Below, in pieces: positions 1 through 12,869 of a stretch of 64,000 nt of DNA. A program made the position numbers and the translations under genes. The stretch's first letter is position 1; the number at the start of each line of letters is the position of its first letter. Below the pieces are notes generated by a model that saw only the letters and a program-made list of their open reading frames with translations, was not told the origin of the DNA and did not search any database. Origin of the DNA: Deuterostichococcus epilithicus (taxonomy: Eukaryota; Chlorophyta; Trebouxiophyceae; Prasiolales; Stichococcaceae). The DNA is taken from NCBI GenBank assembly GCA_033439295.1, contig JAVTLE010000013.1, positions 1,426,001 through 1,490,000 of the forward strand. The letters run 5' to 3'.

Positions 1-305
1 CGAAATGGTTTGGCCGCGTGTGCAACTGGTGGGAAATCATCCGCATCAAACATGAAGTTTGGTCGGCCTTCCACGAAGTCGCCAGTTTGCGGTCTATTCT
101 GCCGGCATCAGCATGTAACGCGAAGGTCCAAATGCACGCTGTCCCTGCTTCATTTCGAAGCCTGCTGTTGGCTGCGAATATGTAATGAGTGCAAAACGTC
201 TCAGTGCTGCTTATACCCTTCACTTCGAAGGGCCGATCGCAAGCGGTTTCCGCACTGGCACACTACCCAGGTCGGCTTGACCCAGCAAAACCTTCAACCG
301 GCACC
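1..305. other. Left-edge non-coding / upstream region of the EPL gene
   Basis: No exon that I can support. The short open frames here overlap each other and show no recognisable motif. The stretch most likely holds the promoter and 5' leader of the gene starting at 306. Confidence 0.4.
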
Positions 306-3300
306 ATGGCAGCTGCTACGCGCACATCCTTCCGGCCGAGACCTCTGGACGTGTCCAGGCAGCTTGAGATTGTGCGGGATGAGAATGCAGAGTTGCAGGG
401 CGCTGCCTCAGTGGAGACGTCGGACGCGGACGTCAATCGACGCATAGCCCACAGCCACGAGAGCCTGGACGCCCACAATGAGAAGGTGAGCTCGTTTTGG
501 GGGACCATACATTCGAACGCCTGTCTAGTGCAGCTGCTCAGGGGTCGCTCCATAGCGCCCTCTGGACCCACAGTTCCATTGCATGTGCGCGACCATGCAA
601 CCCGCTGCCTCTACACTGCAAAACCAGCACAGCAGCCATGATGAACATAGAGTCCCCGTGCGTACCTGCTCGCTTGCCCTGCCGGGCTTGAGTGAGCGTC
701 GAAAGCGGGTGCAACACAGGCATATGACATTTGAATGATGCGCTGTACCTTTATCGCTTCGGACTCAGCGTGCGTAACCACTATGTGGTCCGCGGCGATG
801 CCTTCACGACACGTCCGCCGGTGTCGATCGGGCGTCCGCGGAGTTTGTCGCACGTGCAGCTGCAATCATAGGCATCGTGTGGCTCGTTATCACCTTTCTT
901 GGACGGTCGCGCACTCGCGCGACGGTCGGCATGGCGTCTGCACCTGCTGCTCCTGTCGGTCTTCAAAGAAACAGTCTGGCGCTAGCCTTGGCTGGGTGCG
1001 AAGGATATCCAGTCACCCTGGACGGCTTCCAGTCTCCGAATCGCCTTTTGAAATGTGGAACGCCGGTGCTGAGGTGCCTCGCTAATTAGGCTCCAGCAGC
1101 CAGGGTGTACTCTTGAAGCATCAGGTCATGCACTCCAGTCAATGAGACGCCGCGCAAGAGTATAGTTTACTGTCGCAGGCCCTCATGGTGGCCAGCGAGA
1201 AGGCGAAGGGTGGGCAGGAGATTCCTATACCTGTGGTGCTGGAGGTTCCGTCATATTGTAGGGACTACCTGCCGACCTACCGAGAACGCCCGGTGTATGT
1301 GCGAGGCCGAGGTGAGTCTCTCCGTACCCGCCTAACGAGCAGTCCGCAGTCGAGATGACGACGCACTTGCCGAACGTTAGAATGTTTAACAGCTGGGCTG
1401 CTTCCGAAACATTTGCAACATGTTGTGCGCTTTCGCTGCACCAGACGGGGCAGCCTGTGCGGAAGTGCTGGGCTCGAATCGCAACTGGCCAGCAACATTG
1501 ACCGAGGCATGCTGCTGAGCCTCTGCTGCAGGCCCCCGCTGTATTCATCGCTTGCCATCCACTCAGAAGCGCTGTGCAACCAGTGCTCAGCATCCGACTG
1601 TTGTGCATCCAGTGCTTCGCATCCGACTGCTGCGTGTTCGGCTTCAGGCGGCGTGGGCTACAGGGACGACAACCTGGTGGAATATGACATGGACGCGGAG
1701 GACGATGCGTGGCTTGCGGCGGTGAACGGGGACCAGGACCGGCTGCCACCAGCACGCTTCGAGCTGATGATCTGGCGCCTCGAGACGGCCAACGCCGCGG
1801 CTATCGACCGCACTTTTGCCGCTGCAGGTGTCTCCTGGAGCGCCTGGATCATTAGTGCCTTTCCAAAATGCGGGGAGGTGTACTGTGTGGGGCCAGGCCA
1901 GTATGGCCATGCGGCTGACCAGCGGCAAACCCGGTAGCGGGCGGGCGATGTGGATTGGACTTCTGGCAACTTCTGCACACTGCCGCGCCTCATGGTCGCT
2001 GCAGGTTCTTCTGCGCAGATGCAGCGCCGGTTGCGGTGGTAGGCTCACGCCAGAAACATCCAGACGACTTCGCCATGTCCTCGCCTCACGATCCCTACCT
2101 CACCACCAAACCTTTTCCTCCCGCGCCGCAGGTGCGGCGCCGCAGGAGCGCATGGCGCCGGGCGTGGTGGCCGCGACGGACCACATGACGCGCGAGGAGG
2201 CACTGGGCGAGCTGGCTGCGGCGTGCCCGGCGCGCGACACTCTGCGGGCCGCGGTGTACGACTACTGGCTGGCCAAGCGCAAGAAGCGGGGGAAGCCGCT
2301 GCTGCGCTCGCGGCAGGCGCCGACGGCCACCTCGGACGCCAACCCCGCGAACTGCTTCAGGTGCGCGGTTCGAACACGTCTTTGTCGTGTGGACAACGAT
2401 GCACGAATGGCGCCGACGGCCGCCTCCGACGAAACTCGGCGACTACTTCAGCTGTGGTGCGGCTTACGCCGGAGCCGCAGTGCGGACGGCGGCGAAGTCG
2501 CACGGCGAGCAACTCCATTGTGGCCCCGGCTTCCAGCTGTGATCGCCACAGTGAAGCTTCTCCCCGACCGAACCATCCCATCACCTTCCTCCCTTGCTTC
2601 AGCATCTGTGCAATGGCCGATGCCGTTTCACACGCTTGACAACAGCTGTCTGCCAGGCCCACCACTGTCAGCCGGATAAAGCCCCGCTGCCAAACCTCGA
2701 CAGCTCACCTGCGCCTAGTGCTGGCGCGCAGGCCGCGGGAGCGGATACACAGGCCGCAGACGCGGCGACGGAAGGAAAACAACGACGAGGCGATGGAGAA
2801 GATGAAGCTAATCCAGACCAACCTGGCGAAAGCGCGCGACTTGGTGGAGACGCTGCTGCGCCGCGAGCGCAAAAAGCGCGACTTTGTGGTGCGTATCCTT
2901 TCGGAAAGTATTGCTGCGACTGGTGCACTGTAGGCTTTGTGGAGTACCTGCGCCCAGGGGGGGCACAACCAGCATGTCCCGAGACGACCGGCCGCGCACC
3001 GACTACGGCTGAGCCTCCTCAGCGGCACGCGGGGCAGATGCTGTGCCAGCAACGGCATTGTGGGTGCCACGAGCTGGGTCGGCACGTCACCTGACGGGGA
3101 GGGCAGCAGTGACTTGCACAATGTGTGCCGCCTGCGCAGTATGCGGAGATCGACGCGCAGCAGCTGCAGATTAAGCTGCGGCACGAGCCCCGCTCGGCGG
3201 CGGATGCCATCGAGGCCGACTACGCGGCCGCGGCGCGCTCGCGGCCGGGCCGCCGCCCGCTGGACTTCGAGGTACTGTCTGGTCCCTGGCTCCGAGCGAT

Positions 3301-5605
3301 GGGCAGCAAGGCGTGCTCCCCGATTTAGACGTTTGGCCGGCGAGCGGAGCTCATCCACTCAGAAGTTCACGGCCACAGAGCAATGGAGCTGTCTGTTACC
3401 CAGCATTTGCTTCGAGGCATGCCCACAGAGGTCAACAGACGAACAGGTGGAGAGACAGGAGCAGGAACAAGGCACAGCAGATGGAGCTCCCCTAAGGAGG
3501 GTCGGCAACATACGGAGTGGCGCCTGGCTGTGCAGGTGCGGGCAGGGCTGGCGCCGGGGGGCGCCGTGCCGCTGGAGGGGCCGCCCGCCAGCGGCGCCGC
3601 GCCAAATGTGCTGCCAGAGTCCAGCAAAAAGGCGAAGCGGAGGCAAGTCGCAGTGCCTCTATGCAGATAGCGATCTTGTGTTGGCGTTCAAATGCTCTAT
3701 GTGAGCCTGGGTACATAGTGGTGCACTACTGCGCCGCCCGCTCCTGCGCCTCTACGGCGGCAGCTGTGACTCAGCTGCAGGCGGTCAAGGCACTGCCGCC
3801 AGGGGGTGGCACCCCTCCACACCCCTATGCAGCTTTCGCGGCTGCTGCTGCGCAGCGTGTCTGATATGCAGCATGTGTCGGCTGTGCAGGAGGCGGGACT
3901 CGCGGAACCCGCAGCGCGACGCGATTGCGCAGGTGCCGCCGCAGCCGTGGGAGCTGCAGGACGCGCTGCTAGCGCCCCAGATGGTGCGCTGCCACTCGTG
4001 ATTTGTTACATGAGACAAGTCAAGCAGTCGTGTCATTCGCATGGCTGTCTGCCACGTTGTTTGCCCGGTGTTCGACTCGCTTCGGCCCTGGCTGTGCGAT
4101 CAGGCTGCGAGGTGGGCTGCAGCACTTGCGGGGCAGCCAGGCGCAGGGCCTGAAGCTGCTGAGCCCACGCATACCACGTGTCACCGACGCAGTCTGCTCC
4201 GCTCCCTGCAGCCGCTAGATCTGCCGAGGCTGTGCACGGCGATGGGGGATGCTTCGCTGCGGCTGCCGGCGCCGCTTGCGGCGGCGCTCGGCACGGGGCG
4301 GGGGCGGCCACGGCCCGGCCGTGGCGGCCGCCTCCTGTTCGACCGCTGCCACCCGTGCGCCTCTCTGGCCGCCTTCCGCACGTCACTCTCTCATCCCTCC
4401 AAACCCCCTCCCGTTCGGCTGCAGTGCGCAGTTGGCCCCACAGGGCAGCTCACCAGATGCTGCTATGGCTGTCTCATGCCATCTGACGCTGGTGACTGGT
4501 GATCCACAAGGTGTGTGTACCTCGTCACGAACTGCATCAGACCGCAGCTCTCTTGTATTCCAAACAGATTCACCTACGAGCCATATGGCCTGGAGGGAGA
4601 TGGCGCGGCGCTGCCGCTGCACCAGCTGCCCAACCCCTACGGCAGCGCTCGGTCGACAACGCCCCGGCATGCTGCGAGCTCGCCCGGCGCGGGCGCCGTG
4701 CCGGTCCCATCGGCGGCGCTGTCAGTCCCAGCCTCAGCACAGGTGGGCTGTCGAGCCTCTTGCTCAGGTCGTGGGTGTGCTGCAGTGGCACACAGTGGCG
4801 AGCCTGCGTTCCCTTACTTGGCAAAGCCACCAGTGAGAACGGCTGCAGTCCTTGTCAGGCTGCAGGCCTGCCGCCTGACAGACAGCGCCACGGATCATCA
4901 CGAGGGCGATGCCTGATTCTTCTGTACACTACTTGTTTGCAGCCGGCAGCAGCGCGGTCGCAGATGTCGCAGCCCACAGAGCCGCAGCCGCCGGCAGTCA
5001 CGCCCAAACCGTCACGGGTGCGCCCCCTGCCCCGCTTCTGGCGTCGAACTCTCAGGCCGTGCAGCGCGCATCACGTCCACTACTTTAGATGCAATATCTG
5101 CTCATGGACATCTGTTCGTGAAGCGCGGGTGAAATCGAGCAAAATTGGCATTCTGATGATAGCATCCCACGTGTGCTTGCAGTCTCAGGCGGCGCCAGCG
5201 ACGCCCAACACGACGCGCACCAGCACTCGGAAGGCGTCGGGGCGCGCCGATACGCGGGGCGGCGGGGCGGGCGCGGCGGCAGGTCCGCCCAAGCGCGGGC
5301 CCGGGCGGCCACCCAAAACGGGCACCAAGGTGTGGGGCGCTGTCCTGTCCCTTGGCGCTGTCACTCCAACACATGCACTTGCAGCCGACCTAACCATACA
5401 ATGCCGCTCTGCTCTGACGTACGTGTTGCTGCCGGGAATCGAGATGAATCCTCTTGACGGCTCATCCTCTGCCATGTGGGTTGGAGTTGTCCATCTTGCG
5501 GGAGTAGTATGTGGTTCGATTTGCAAGGTCAAGGTCAGCAGAAGGTTGTTGGCTGCGCAGGCGGGCAGCGGTGCCGGCGGGACATCACCGATGGACATCG
5601 CATGA
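306..5605 (+). CDS. Enhancer-of-polycomb-like protein (EPL1 family), 13 exons, about 596 aa
   Basis: Likely the Enhancer-of-polycomb-like subunit of a NuA4-type histone acetyltransferase complex, acting in the nucleus. Exons by hand: 306-485, 1179-1311, 1648-1827, 2132-2360, 2732-2888, 3140-3271, 3536-3642, 3890-3983, 4212-4354, 4568-4742, 4943-5017, 5189-5329, 5561-5605; the sum is 1791 bases, in frame. Family signs: start MAAATRTSFRPRPLDVSRQL; 'GGQEIPIPVV' at about 72-81; 'VEYDMDAEDDAWL' at about 112; the basic stretch 'YWLAKRKKRGKPLLR' at about 198; 'TRRRKENNDEAMEKM' followed by an Arg/Lys-rich helix; and 'GRGGRLLFDRCHP' at about 440. A C-terminal 'KRGPGRPPKTG' resembles an AT-hook (about 569-579). 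Intron 7 (3643-3889) has a GC donor (AG/GCAAGT). The last small exon and the exact C-terminus are the least certain parts. Confidence 0.8.
1580..1637. repeat. 29-base imperfect tandem duplication
   Basis: Two adjacent copies starting at 1580 and 1609, sharing ccagtgct, gcatccgactg and tg(t/c)... Both lie in an EPL intron just before the acceptor at 1647. Confidence 0.75.
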
Positions 5606-5913
5606 ATGGGTGCTAGAGCGGTTGTGCCGGGTCTGGACTTGATGGGTGCTTCTTGCGGGAACGTGGTAAATAACCCATGCTTCACAGCCCAGACTGGATT
5701 GACTTCTCCTGCGTGATTGCTTGATGCCACGCAGTATGTACAGACTACCTATGTGACACATCTATTGGGCTTGTAAGCCGGTCAGCCTGCAGGATGCAGA
5801 TCCAAGCTGTCAGACTGCACAAACAAACACCTAAATGGCTCATGCGCAAACCGCTGAGCAGTGTGCCACATAGTCTGCCAGCACCGCTAATGCTGCAGCA
5901 AAGGATCTGCCCC
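5606..5913. other. Convergent intergenic region
   Basis: About 308 bases between the 3' ends of the EPL gene (+) and the F-box gene (-). Apart from a TGTAA motif, no coding signal was seen. Confidence 0.5.
5772..5776 (+). terminator. Candidate poly(A) signal TGTAA
   Basis: TGTAA is the usual polyadenylation signal of chlorophyte nuclear genes. This copy lies about 167 bases after the EPL stop codon. The motif is short and may be coincidental. Confidence 0.35.
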
Positions 5914-6698
5914 TCAGTGCTGGCGCAAATCGGTGTCCAGCCTCAGCACCGGCCGAATTTGATGCAGCTGCAGCTCTGCACGAGCCACGTTCGCGGCTCT
6001 GCTCCCTGACAGCACCAGCTTGGCGACTGGCAGCTCGAAGTAGTATGAGCAGCTTGAGCCGGAGCCACTCATCAGCAGGCAGATGCTGATGCCCGACATC
6101 TTCGGAAGGTGCCCGATGCAGAAGCCACTGGCAGCAGTGCTTGCGGCAGGCTGCGACACGTTCTCCTTGAACCCCGGCGGCAGCGTGACCAAGATGCCGG
6201 GCTGGTTTGTGATCATATGCGTGTCTGCCGCCTTCGCTGCCACCAAGCCAGGCCGCCGGAGGAAGGATGTGAGTGGCACGCCGGGCGGCGCAGCCCTCTC
6301 CAGAAAGCGGTCAAGCAGTTGCAGCCATCCGGATGGCTCGTCCGGCTGAAACAGCAATCGCAGGTCGCCTCTGTCGTCAGTGTGCTGCGCCACAAATCGG
6401 CCGGCAGGCACTGCCACTCTGGCGCCCTGGATATCCGCCAAAACGTCGTGGGACCACCATAACCAGAACCTGCAAGTATGCGGGACATACTTTGGTGTTG
6501 GGCAGGACAAGGCTGTGAAGTGCTTTGCGGCACAGGAACTGAGGACATCAGGCGTGTGGTGCAGCGGCGCCATTCTCGAAGGCCCCACCTGCTGCAGGCC
6601 AGGCATGCGGCGCATCTATCACTAACACTAGGAATCGAGGCAAAAACAACGTCCCAAACGTGCGACGGCAGCTCCAGCAGCGCTGAGGGACCGTTCAT
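5914..6698 (-). CDS. F-box-like protein, 2 exons, about 221 aa
   Basis: Probable substrate adaptor of an SCF ubiquitin ligase, by its N-terminus. Exon 1 is 6698-6589 and exon 2 is 6469-5914; the phase-2 junction restores one frame. Residues 1-45 look like an F-box: 'LLELPSHVWDVVFASIP' followed by 'DRCAACLACSRFW', with the Leu-Pro, the hydrophobic helix and the Cys/Arg-Trp pattern of that domain. The intron splits the domain near its end. The remaining 175 residues contain no repeat (WD40, LRR, Kelch) that I recognise, so the substrate is unknown. The start used is the first true ATG in frame; a TTG lies upstream. It diverges from the AGPase gene. The F-box call rests on pattern alone. Confidence 0.55.
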
Positions 6699-7403
6699 AT
6701 TCGCCTCCAAGTAACACGCCTTTGGGCGATGCCGGTGCTGCAGTGGCGATTGATCGTCTCAGCGCGTTCTGATGTATGTTTACTGACGTGACGGACGCAG
6801 CTCTGCTGCAACCGACGCGAGGTCTTGGGTGCATGTCGACGGTGGTGCGGGGGTCGCAAGGCGGACCCCCGTGCTGGCATAATCCGTATGCAGACCCGTG
6901 CGAATGCAGGCCCGTGTGATCTAGGGAGACTCAAACAGTATTCTGCATCACGCGCAGTGCAGTAACTACGGTCGCAGAAATGAGGTGCTGCACCTGAAAA
7001 ATGATCGGATGTTCGCCCCTTGCAACCCCTCGGCGGTATGTTGGTCGCCGCGCCCGCAGACTCAAAATTTCTCTTTTCAGACGCGCCGCCTATAGATTCT
7101 CGACAATATTCACGTCCAGGCTGGCGCGATCATGGCCACACCAAAGCTCAGAGCCAACGCTCACTGAGGCCCGGACTCTCAGACATGAAAATTCCAAGAT
7201 GGGATCCCGATGCCTTTTTCGGCTTCTTTCGCGTCCACTTGATGCTGTAGATATTGGCGCAATTGTTCCAGCTTCGTGAATTCTGAGGCCAGCAAGTGCT
7301 ACGAGCAACAGCGTAGCGTCACCGTGTGGCACCCGATTAAGGAGTGCAGAGGAGGTGGAGCCAAAGCGAAGCAGCGGCTGTCTGGTGTCGAACTTCAGGA
7401 GCC
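6699..7403. promoter_or_regulatory. Divergent upstream region of F-box and AGPase genes
   Basis: About 705 bases between two divergent start codons. It should hold both promoters. I saw no TATA box or conserved element that I can defend. Confidence 0.4.
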
Positions 7404-10400
7404 ATGGCCGCCTTTGGCGGATCCCATCAGACAACATCTCGTCTTGGATCAGCGACAGGTGCGATAGCGATTACGTGTGCGGTAGGCCGCCGGTCCACTA
7501 TCCTCCTGCCAGTACCTCACCTGGGTTTTCGAGACCGTCACGCTTGGTTGCGTCCGACGGTGTGGGATTGCAATGTGCAGGGATTGATTCATCTCGGAGC
7601 CTCTGTGGAGCGCCTGTGGTGGGTGCACAACGCAGATCACAGCATGCCAGGCACACCAGGCACCAGGTGAGCGATGATCTGGAGCATCGAGCATCATTGC
7701 TGCGGCTGTGAGGGCTGTCACATCGAGCGACACGCCTTGGAACCCCTCTCCGACAACGTGCCTGTAGGTCACGCGGGCAGCGCTGCAGTCACCGCCCAAC
7801 TCGCTGGAGCGCGTAGTCACGGACAGCTTTGAGACAGCCGGGCGGATGCGCATGATGGCAGAGGAGAACCTGCAGATGTCCAAGGTGGGTGCATGGCAGC
7901 ATTTCCTTGAGCATGCCGGTCGGCGGTGGACAACGAAGGCTGGTGCATGATCAGAGGTGGAGCATGGCGCATCATCGTCGGGCTTGCCAGCATCACGAAG
8001 CTTGCAGTTGACGTGACTGAAGATCTCTGTGATCTGACATTGGGCGCCGCACAAGGTGCCTGGCATCAATGGTCAAGGGATCGGCCTACTGTAGTGTTAC
8101 TCAGACGCCGGGAGGTGCGGCAGAGCATTACAGCGAGGCTCGGCGACCAGCCTCCACACCCACGGAAGCACTGGTCGCGAACAAGGCGTCACGGCATCGC
8201 CCCTTCCACATTGTGACACCCTGCCCCGGCGCCTGTGCTGCAGACGGTGCTAGGCATCATCCTTGGTGGCGGCGCGGGCAGCCGGCTGTACCCGCTGACA
8301 AAGACGCGGGCAAAACCGGCGGTGCCGCTGGGCGCCAACTACCGCCTCATCGACATCCCGGTGTCCAACTGCATCAACAGCGGCGTCAACAAGATCTACT
8401 GCATGACACAGTTCAACTCGGCGTCGCTGAACCGGCACCTCGCCTCCGCATACGTACGGATTTTCCCTCTGCTGGAAAGCTCCCTGCCCCATGACTCGGT
8501 CCGCTAGAGTGGCCAGACAAGCACCCTAATGACCTAGCAGCATCTCGTTGGTAGGCCTGCAGATGTATTGAGCAGACAGCTTGCCTGAATGCTGCTTCAT
8601 GCTGGAATTTTCCACACCGCAGAACGCAAATGTGGGCAGCTACAGCAACGAGGGCTTCGTGGAGGTGCTGGCAGCCACGCAGAGCCCCATCTCCACTGAG
8701 TGGTTCCAGGTAATGGCAGCCTTCGGGTCAGTGTCTTGTCGGTGGGCAGCTTATGCAGAAGCCATTGCACAGGCTGGTGCGGCACGTCCTGCTGCAGGCC
8801 CCGTCCTTCGTTTCTATCTGCAAAACTGTGTTGTGCCTCCACCCATGTGCACTGGCTGTTTGCACAGGGCACGGCAGACGCAGTGCGGCAGTACCTCTGG
8901 CTGTTTGAAAACACGACCCGCACCGGCGTGGAGGACTTTTTGATCCTTTCAGGTGGGATCTGCTGCCGGGCTCTCGATGCAACCTGCTGCACTGACGCGC
9001 TGTTGTGGCACCCCGTGTCGGAGAGACGACTTCTCGTTGCATACCGCCGCTGGGACGCAACCTTCAAGTCAGGCACGCGATGCGCCGCCAGGACCAGCGG
9101 AGCGCGCATCGCGCGGAGAGCAACTGCCGCTGTGAACCCCGAACCCCTGGCGACATGCAGGCGACCACCTGTACCGGATGGACTACGGGCCGTTCGTGGC
9201 GAAGCACCGGGAGTCGGGCGCGGACATCACCGTGGCGGCGCTGCCCATGGACGCCACGCGCGCCGAGGCCTTTGGCGTCATGAAGGTGCCCTTGTTGCTG
9301 CAACTTCATGGCGAGCGGTGGTGACAGCTCATGGCATGCCCCGCCAGCACCGCCCAGTAGCGCTGCTCAGGCATCCGGCTGTGCATGGGCTCGCCGCGCG
9401 CCCAGGGCTGTGGCACCACGAAGGCACTGCAGGCTGATTCGCTGCAGTGCGGCCGGTGGCAGGCAGTGACCGCGTCCTGCAGGCTCCGCCGCAGCTGGGC
9501 AGCAGGCGTGCGGCTGAGGCGTGCGGCTGACTGTGTTGTCCCAGGCATGGAAGGGGGTTGCACCGGGTGTCATCCAGCTGCGGGTCTCCGGCTCGAAAAG
9601 CAGAGACAGGAGGACCGGGACTGACGGCTGCGCATCCCTGCGTCCGCAGATCGACGACACAGGGCGCATTGTGGACTTTGCGGAGAAGCCGAAGGGCGCC
9701 GCGCTGAAGGCCATGGAGGTGGACACCACGGTGCTGGGTCTGGACGCTGAACGGTGCGCCTCCTGCAGACACAGACGGAGCAGGGCTGCCCTGCACTTCG
9801 GACAGAGCAACTCCAATCAGAAGCGGGAGTGGGGAGGTTGGCAGCTCCGTGCTGGGCCTCATCTCAGCCCATTTCCGGTGCTCGCGGCACATGGACGCCT
9901 GCATCTGTGGGTCCTGCGTTTGCGCAATCTGCGCCGGCATGCGATGGAGTTGGCCGGGCACACGCCACCAAGCTCAGCACACGGTGCACAGGGACTGCAG
10001 CTGTGCTGTGCGCCCTAATGGCGGAGTGACTCGGCTGATGGCCGCACTTTGCGGCACCGCAACCACCCACTGCGGAGATTCACAAGGCTCGCCGAGGACA
10101 AAGGCTCAGGTTGGACGGCCCATTGACTGCGTGACACAGGGCAAAGGAGAACCCCTTCATTGCCAGCATGGGCATCTACGTGCTCAAGGCGTCCGCGATC
10201 AAGGAGCTGCTGCTGGAGCACTTCCCCACCTTCCACGACTTCGGCTCCGACATCATCCCCGGCGCCAAGGACCTGGGCTTCAAGATCCAGGTGCAGGGTC
10301 TTGAAAAAGGTTGGCATCACACCTTGCTGCACTGCTCGTGTTGCTCATGGCTGTGTGCCCTCCTGGGTTGCAGCCTCGCTGTTCAGCCTGGCGCACAGCC

Positions 10401-12187
10401 CGCACAGCTGCAAAAACTCACGCATCTGATGGCGTCTCGCATCGGGTGTTGGACCTGCTCGCCCAAGGTGTGACAGGCTCAGGGCGCTGACGCCACCTTT
10501 CCGGTTCTGAGCCACCTGCACCTCCTGGACGGCAGGCGTACCTGTATGACGGCTACTGGGAGGACATCGGCACGGTGAAGGCCTTCTATGACGCCAACCT
10601 GGCACTGACGGACGAGAACCCCAACTTCAGGTGCGCCCCCCAAGCCCCTGGCCACTTTCCTTTGGTGCTGTGGAGTTGTCCATTGCTCTTCAGGTGCGCC
10701 GCATGCGTCTCATGGAAAGCCTTCATCTGAGCTGTTGTGGGCATGCCGTGCTCTGATGCTGTCAGCGTCACACTGCTGCAGCACTGCCGATTGCGGGGCC
10801 CGCGCTGCCTTCCCCTTACAGGACCAGCCTCTTGACAGCAGGGTGAGCATGTGAAACAGCAGGGCTAGGACTGATCGAGTGCTTCTGTGCCCGGCTGCAG
10901 CTTCTACGACAAGGACTCGCCCATCTACACCATGAGCCGCTTCCTGCCGCCCAGCAAGGTGCTGGACGCTGAGGTGACCAACAGCATCCTGGGCGACGGC
11001 TGCGTCGTGCGTGCGGGCACCACCATCACCCACTCCGTGATCGGCCTGCGCTCGCTCATCGGCGAGAACTGCCACATCGAGGACGCGCTCATGATGGGGT
11101 GGGCATAAGAAGCTTCGGAAGCTGGTCGCTCTTTGCAACCTTGGCTCCCTGGCTGTTGTACCAGCACTCGAGTGTCCCATCTCGTGTCTGTCCTCGTGCC
11201 TTTCAATTGGGGTTGCGCTGGACCCAAAAGGCCGGCCGCATGCCTGCCGCCACCGTCCCGGGCTGCCCATGCCTCCCCTGCAGCGGTGCTTCCTGCAGTT
11301 CGCCAACAGCGGGGGCTGCTGTGAGCTTCATGTCCTGTTTTTGCTACAGGCGACATGTACTTTTGGACACTGGAGGAGTGCGCGCTGCCGTGGGGGCCCG
11401 CGGTTGCCTGTTATGCTTAACGTGTTCGACTTTCCAAGGATGATTCTGGAATGCCCTGCCGCAGGTCGGACTACTTCGAGACGCTGGAGGAGTGTGCGCT
11501 GCTGCCGGGCTGCCTGCCGGTAGGCCTCGGCCCCGGCTGCACCGTCAAGAAGTGCATCATCGACAAGAACTCGCGCATTGGCGCCAACGTACAGATCATC
11601 AACAAGGACAATGTGCAGGTGCGCGTTGTAGAGAGGCTCAGCCCTCGGCGCTGCTGACGCTGACCCTGTCCTAGCGGCGGTGCGAGCCCCATGCACGGGC
11701 CGGATGATGGGCGCAGGCAGCAGCAGTTGTGTAGCTTGTTGTTTCTGGCCTTGAAACTGCCCGCACTGACATTCATCCTCGAGTGCTGACTCACCTAGCC
11801 TCAACTTGAATCTGCGGCGCTAGACCAGCAGCATCGACTGTCAGAACAGCGGCCGGCCTGTTGAGGGCTGTAAACCCTTGAGCCCTGTGCGCTGCAGGAG
11901 GCCAACCGCGAGGAGGAGGGCTTCCTCATCAAGGACGGCATCGTGGTCGTCACGAAGGGTGAGCATGCGTCCTACGTTGACGGTGTGAAAACGTGTTCTC
12001 CATGCCGAACCAATGGCTGCCTGGCCAGCGCACGGTGCGCTTGCTACTGGCTCGTGGGCAGCAGGTTGGTCAGCGAGTCGCGACGCACGTCATGGTGCCT
12101 GTTTCGGTGTATTTCCGTAGTGCCGATGCTCATGAACGTGCGCACACCTGTGCAGGCGCTGTGCTCACGGCGGGCACAATCATCTGA
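7404..12187 (+). CDS. ADP-glucose pyrophosphorylase small (catalytic) subunit, 13 exons, 486 aa
   Basis: Makes ADP-glucose from glucose-1-phosphate and ATP, the committed step of starch synthesis in the chloroplast. Exons: 7404-7458, 7781-7884, 8244-8453, 8623-8709, 8868-8952, 9161-9285, 9650-9753, 10140-10290, 10536-10630, 10901-11098, 11465-11618, 11898-11958, 12156-12187 (1461 bases, in frame). Nucleotide-binding loop '[20 protein letters not shown]' at 61-80; '[10 protein letters not shown]' at about 180-189 with the catalytic Asp; 'FAEKPKG' at about 232; '[11 protein letters not shown]'; a C-terminal left-handed beta-helix domain; terminal 'AGTII'. The Arg and Lys of the loop (RLYPLT...RAKP), which plant regulatory large subunits have lost, are present, and 'LIDIPVSNC' is small-subunit type, so this should be the catalytic chain. 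The first about 50 residues, starting [18 protein letters not shown], are probably a transit peptide. The start is inferred from the phase-1 junction to exon 2. Confidence 0.95.
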
Positions 12188-12869
12188 TGAGGAGCTGGCA
12201 AGCTGCCTGCGGTTTGGAGTGAATCATCGAAAGGCAGAGTTGCGGAGACTCGCCAAACCGGCGGGCAGCAGCGCAATGGTCATGCGTGCACACTGGCGAC
12301 ACGGAATTGCAATGTAGGGTGCACATGCTGTGATCCCGCACATGTCGGTGCCGCATGCTGGAGCGCTTTGGTGGCTTGGCTTGGCTGGTTTTGCTGAGCA
12401 GACACTCACGACCTGTCGTTGCCGGTGCAACAGCAAACCTGTTGATGTTGGGAATCCAAGGCCGATTACAGTCCTCGAAACCAATAGCAGCAGACTACCT
12501 ACCTTCACTCCTCGCCTGATCAGCAGCAACAATTTCACAGCCCAAAACACCAACTGGTTTATCTAAAACACGTGAAAGGCCCCTCTTCCGCAGGTTGGCT
12601 CGCTTCTTGCTCCGCTGAAACCCGAGCTAGGTTGCAACACCCTGTTGCTGCATGTGCACGAGCCTTATTCTGAGGAGTCTGCAACACGATGGTCTGCTTG
12701 TGTTCAGGGCGCAGCTGCTTGCCAGGATGCCGCGATGCACAGCTGCGTTGCTCCCCACGGATCGACAGCATGTGCATGTCACCTCTGTGTTGCAGCCAGG
12801 CAGAGCAGCACCTCTGCTGCATCTTCCGTTTCGCTGCCGCGCGGCACCATGAGACCCTCATGCGACGCT
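12188..12869. other. Convergent intergenic region
   Basis: 682 bases between the AGPase stop and the stop of the minus-strand duplicated-domain gene. Lower GC in parts. I see no exon with matching splice sites. Confidence 0.45.
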
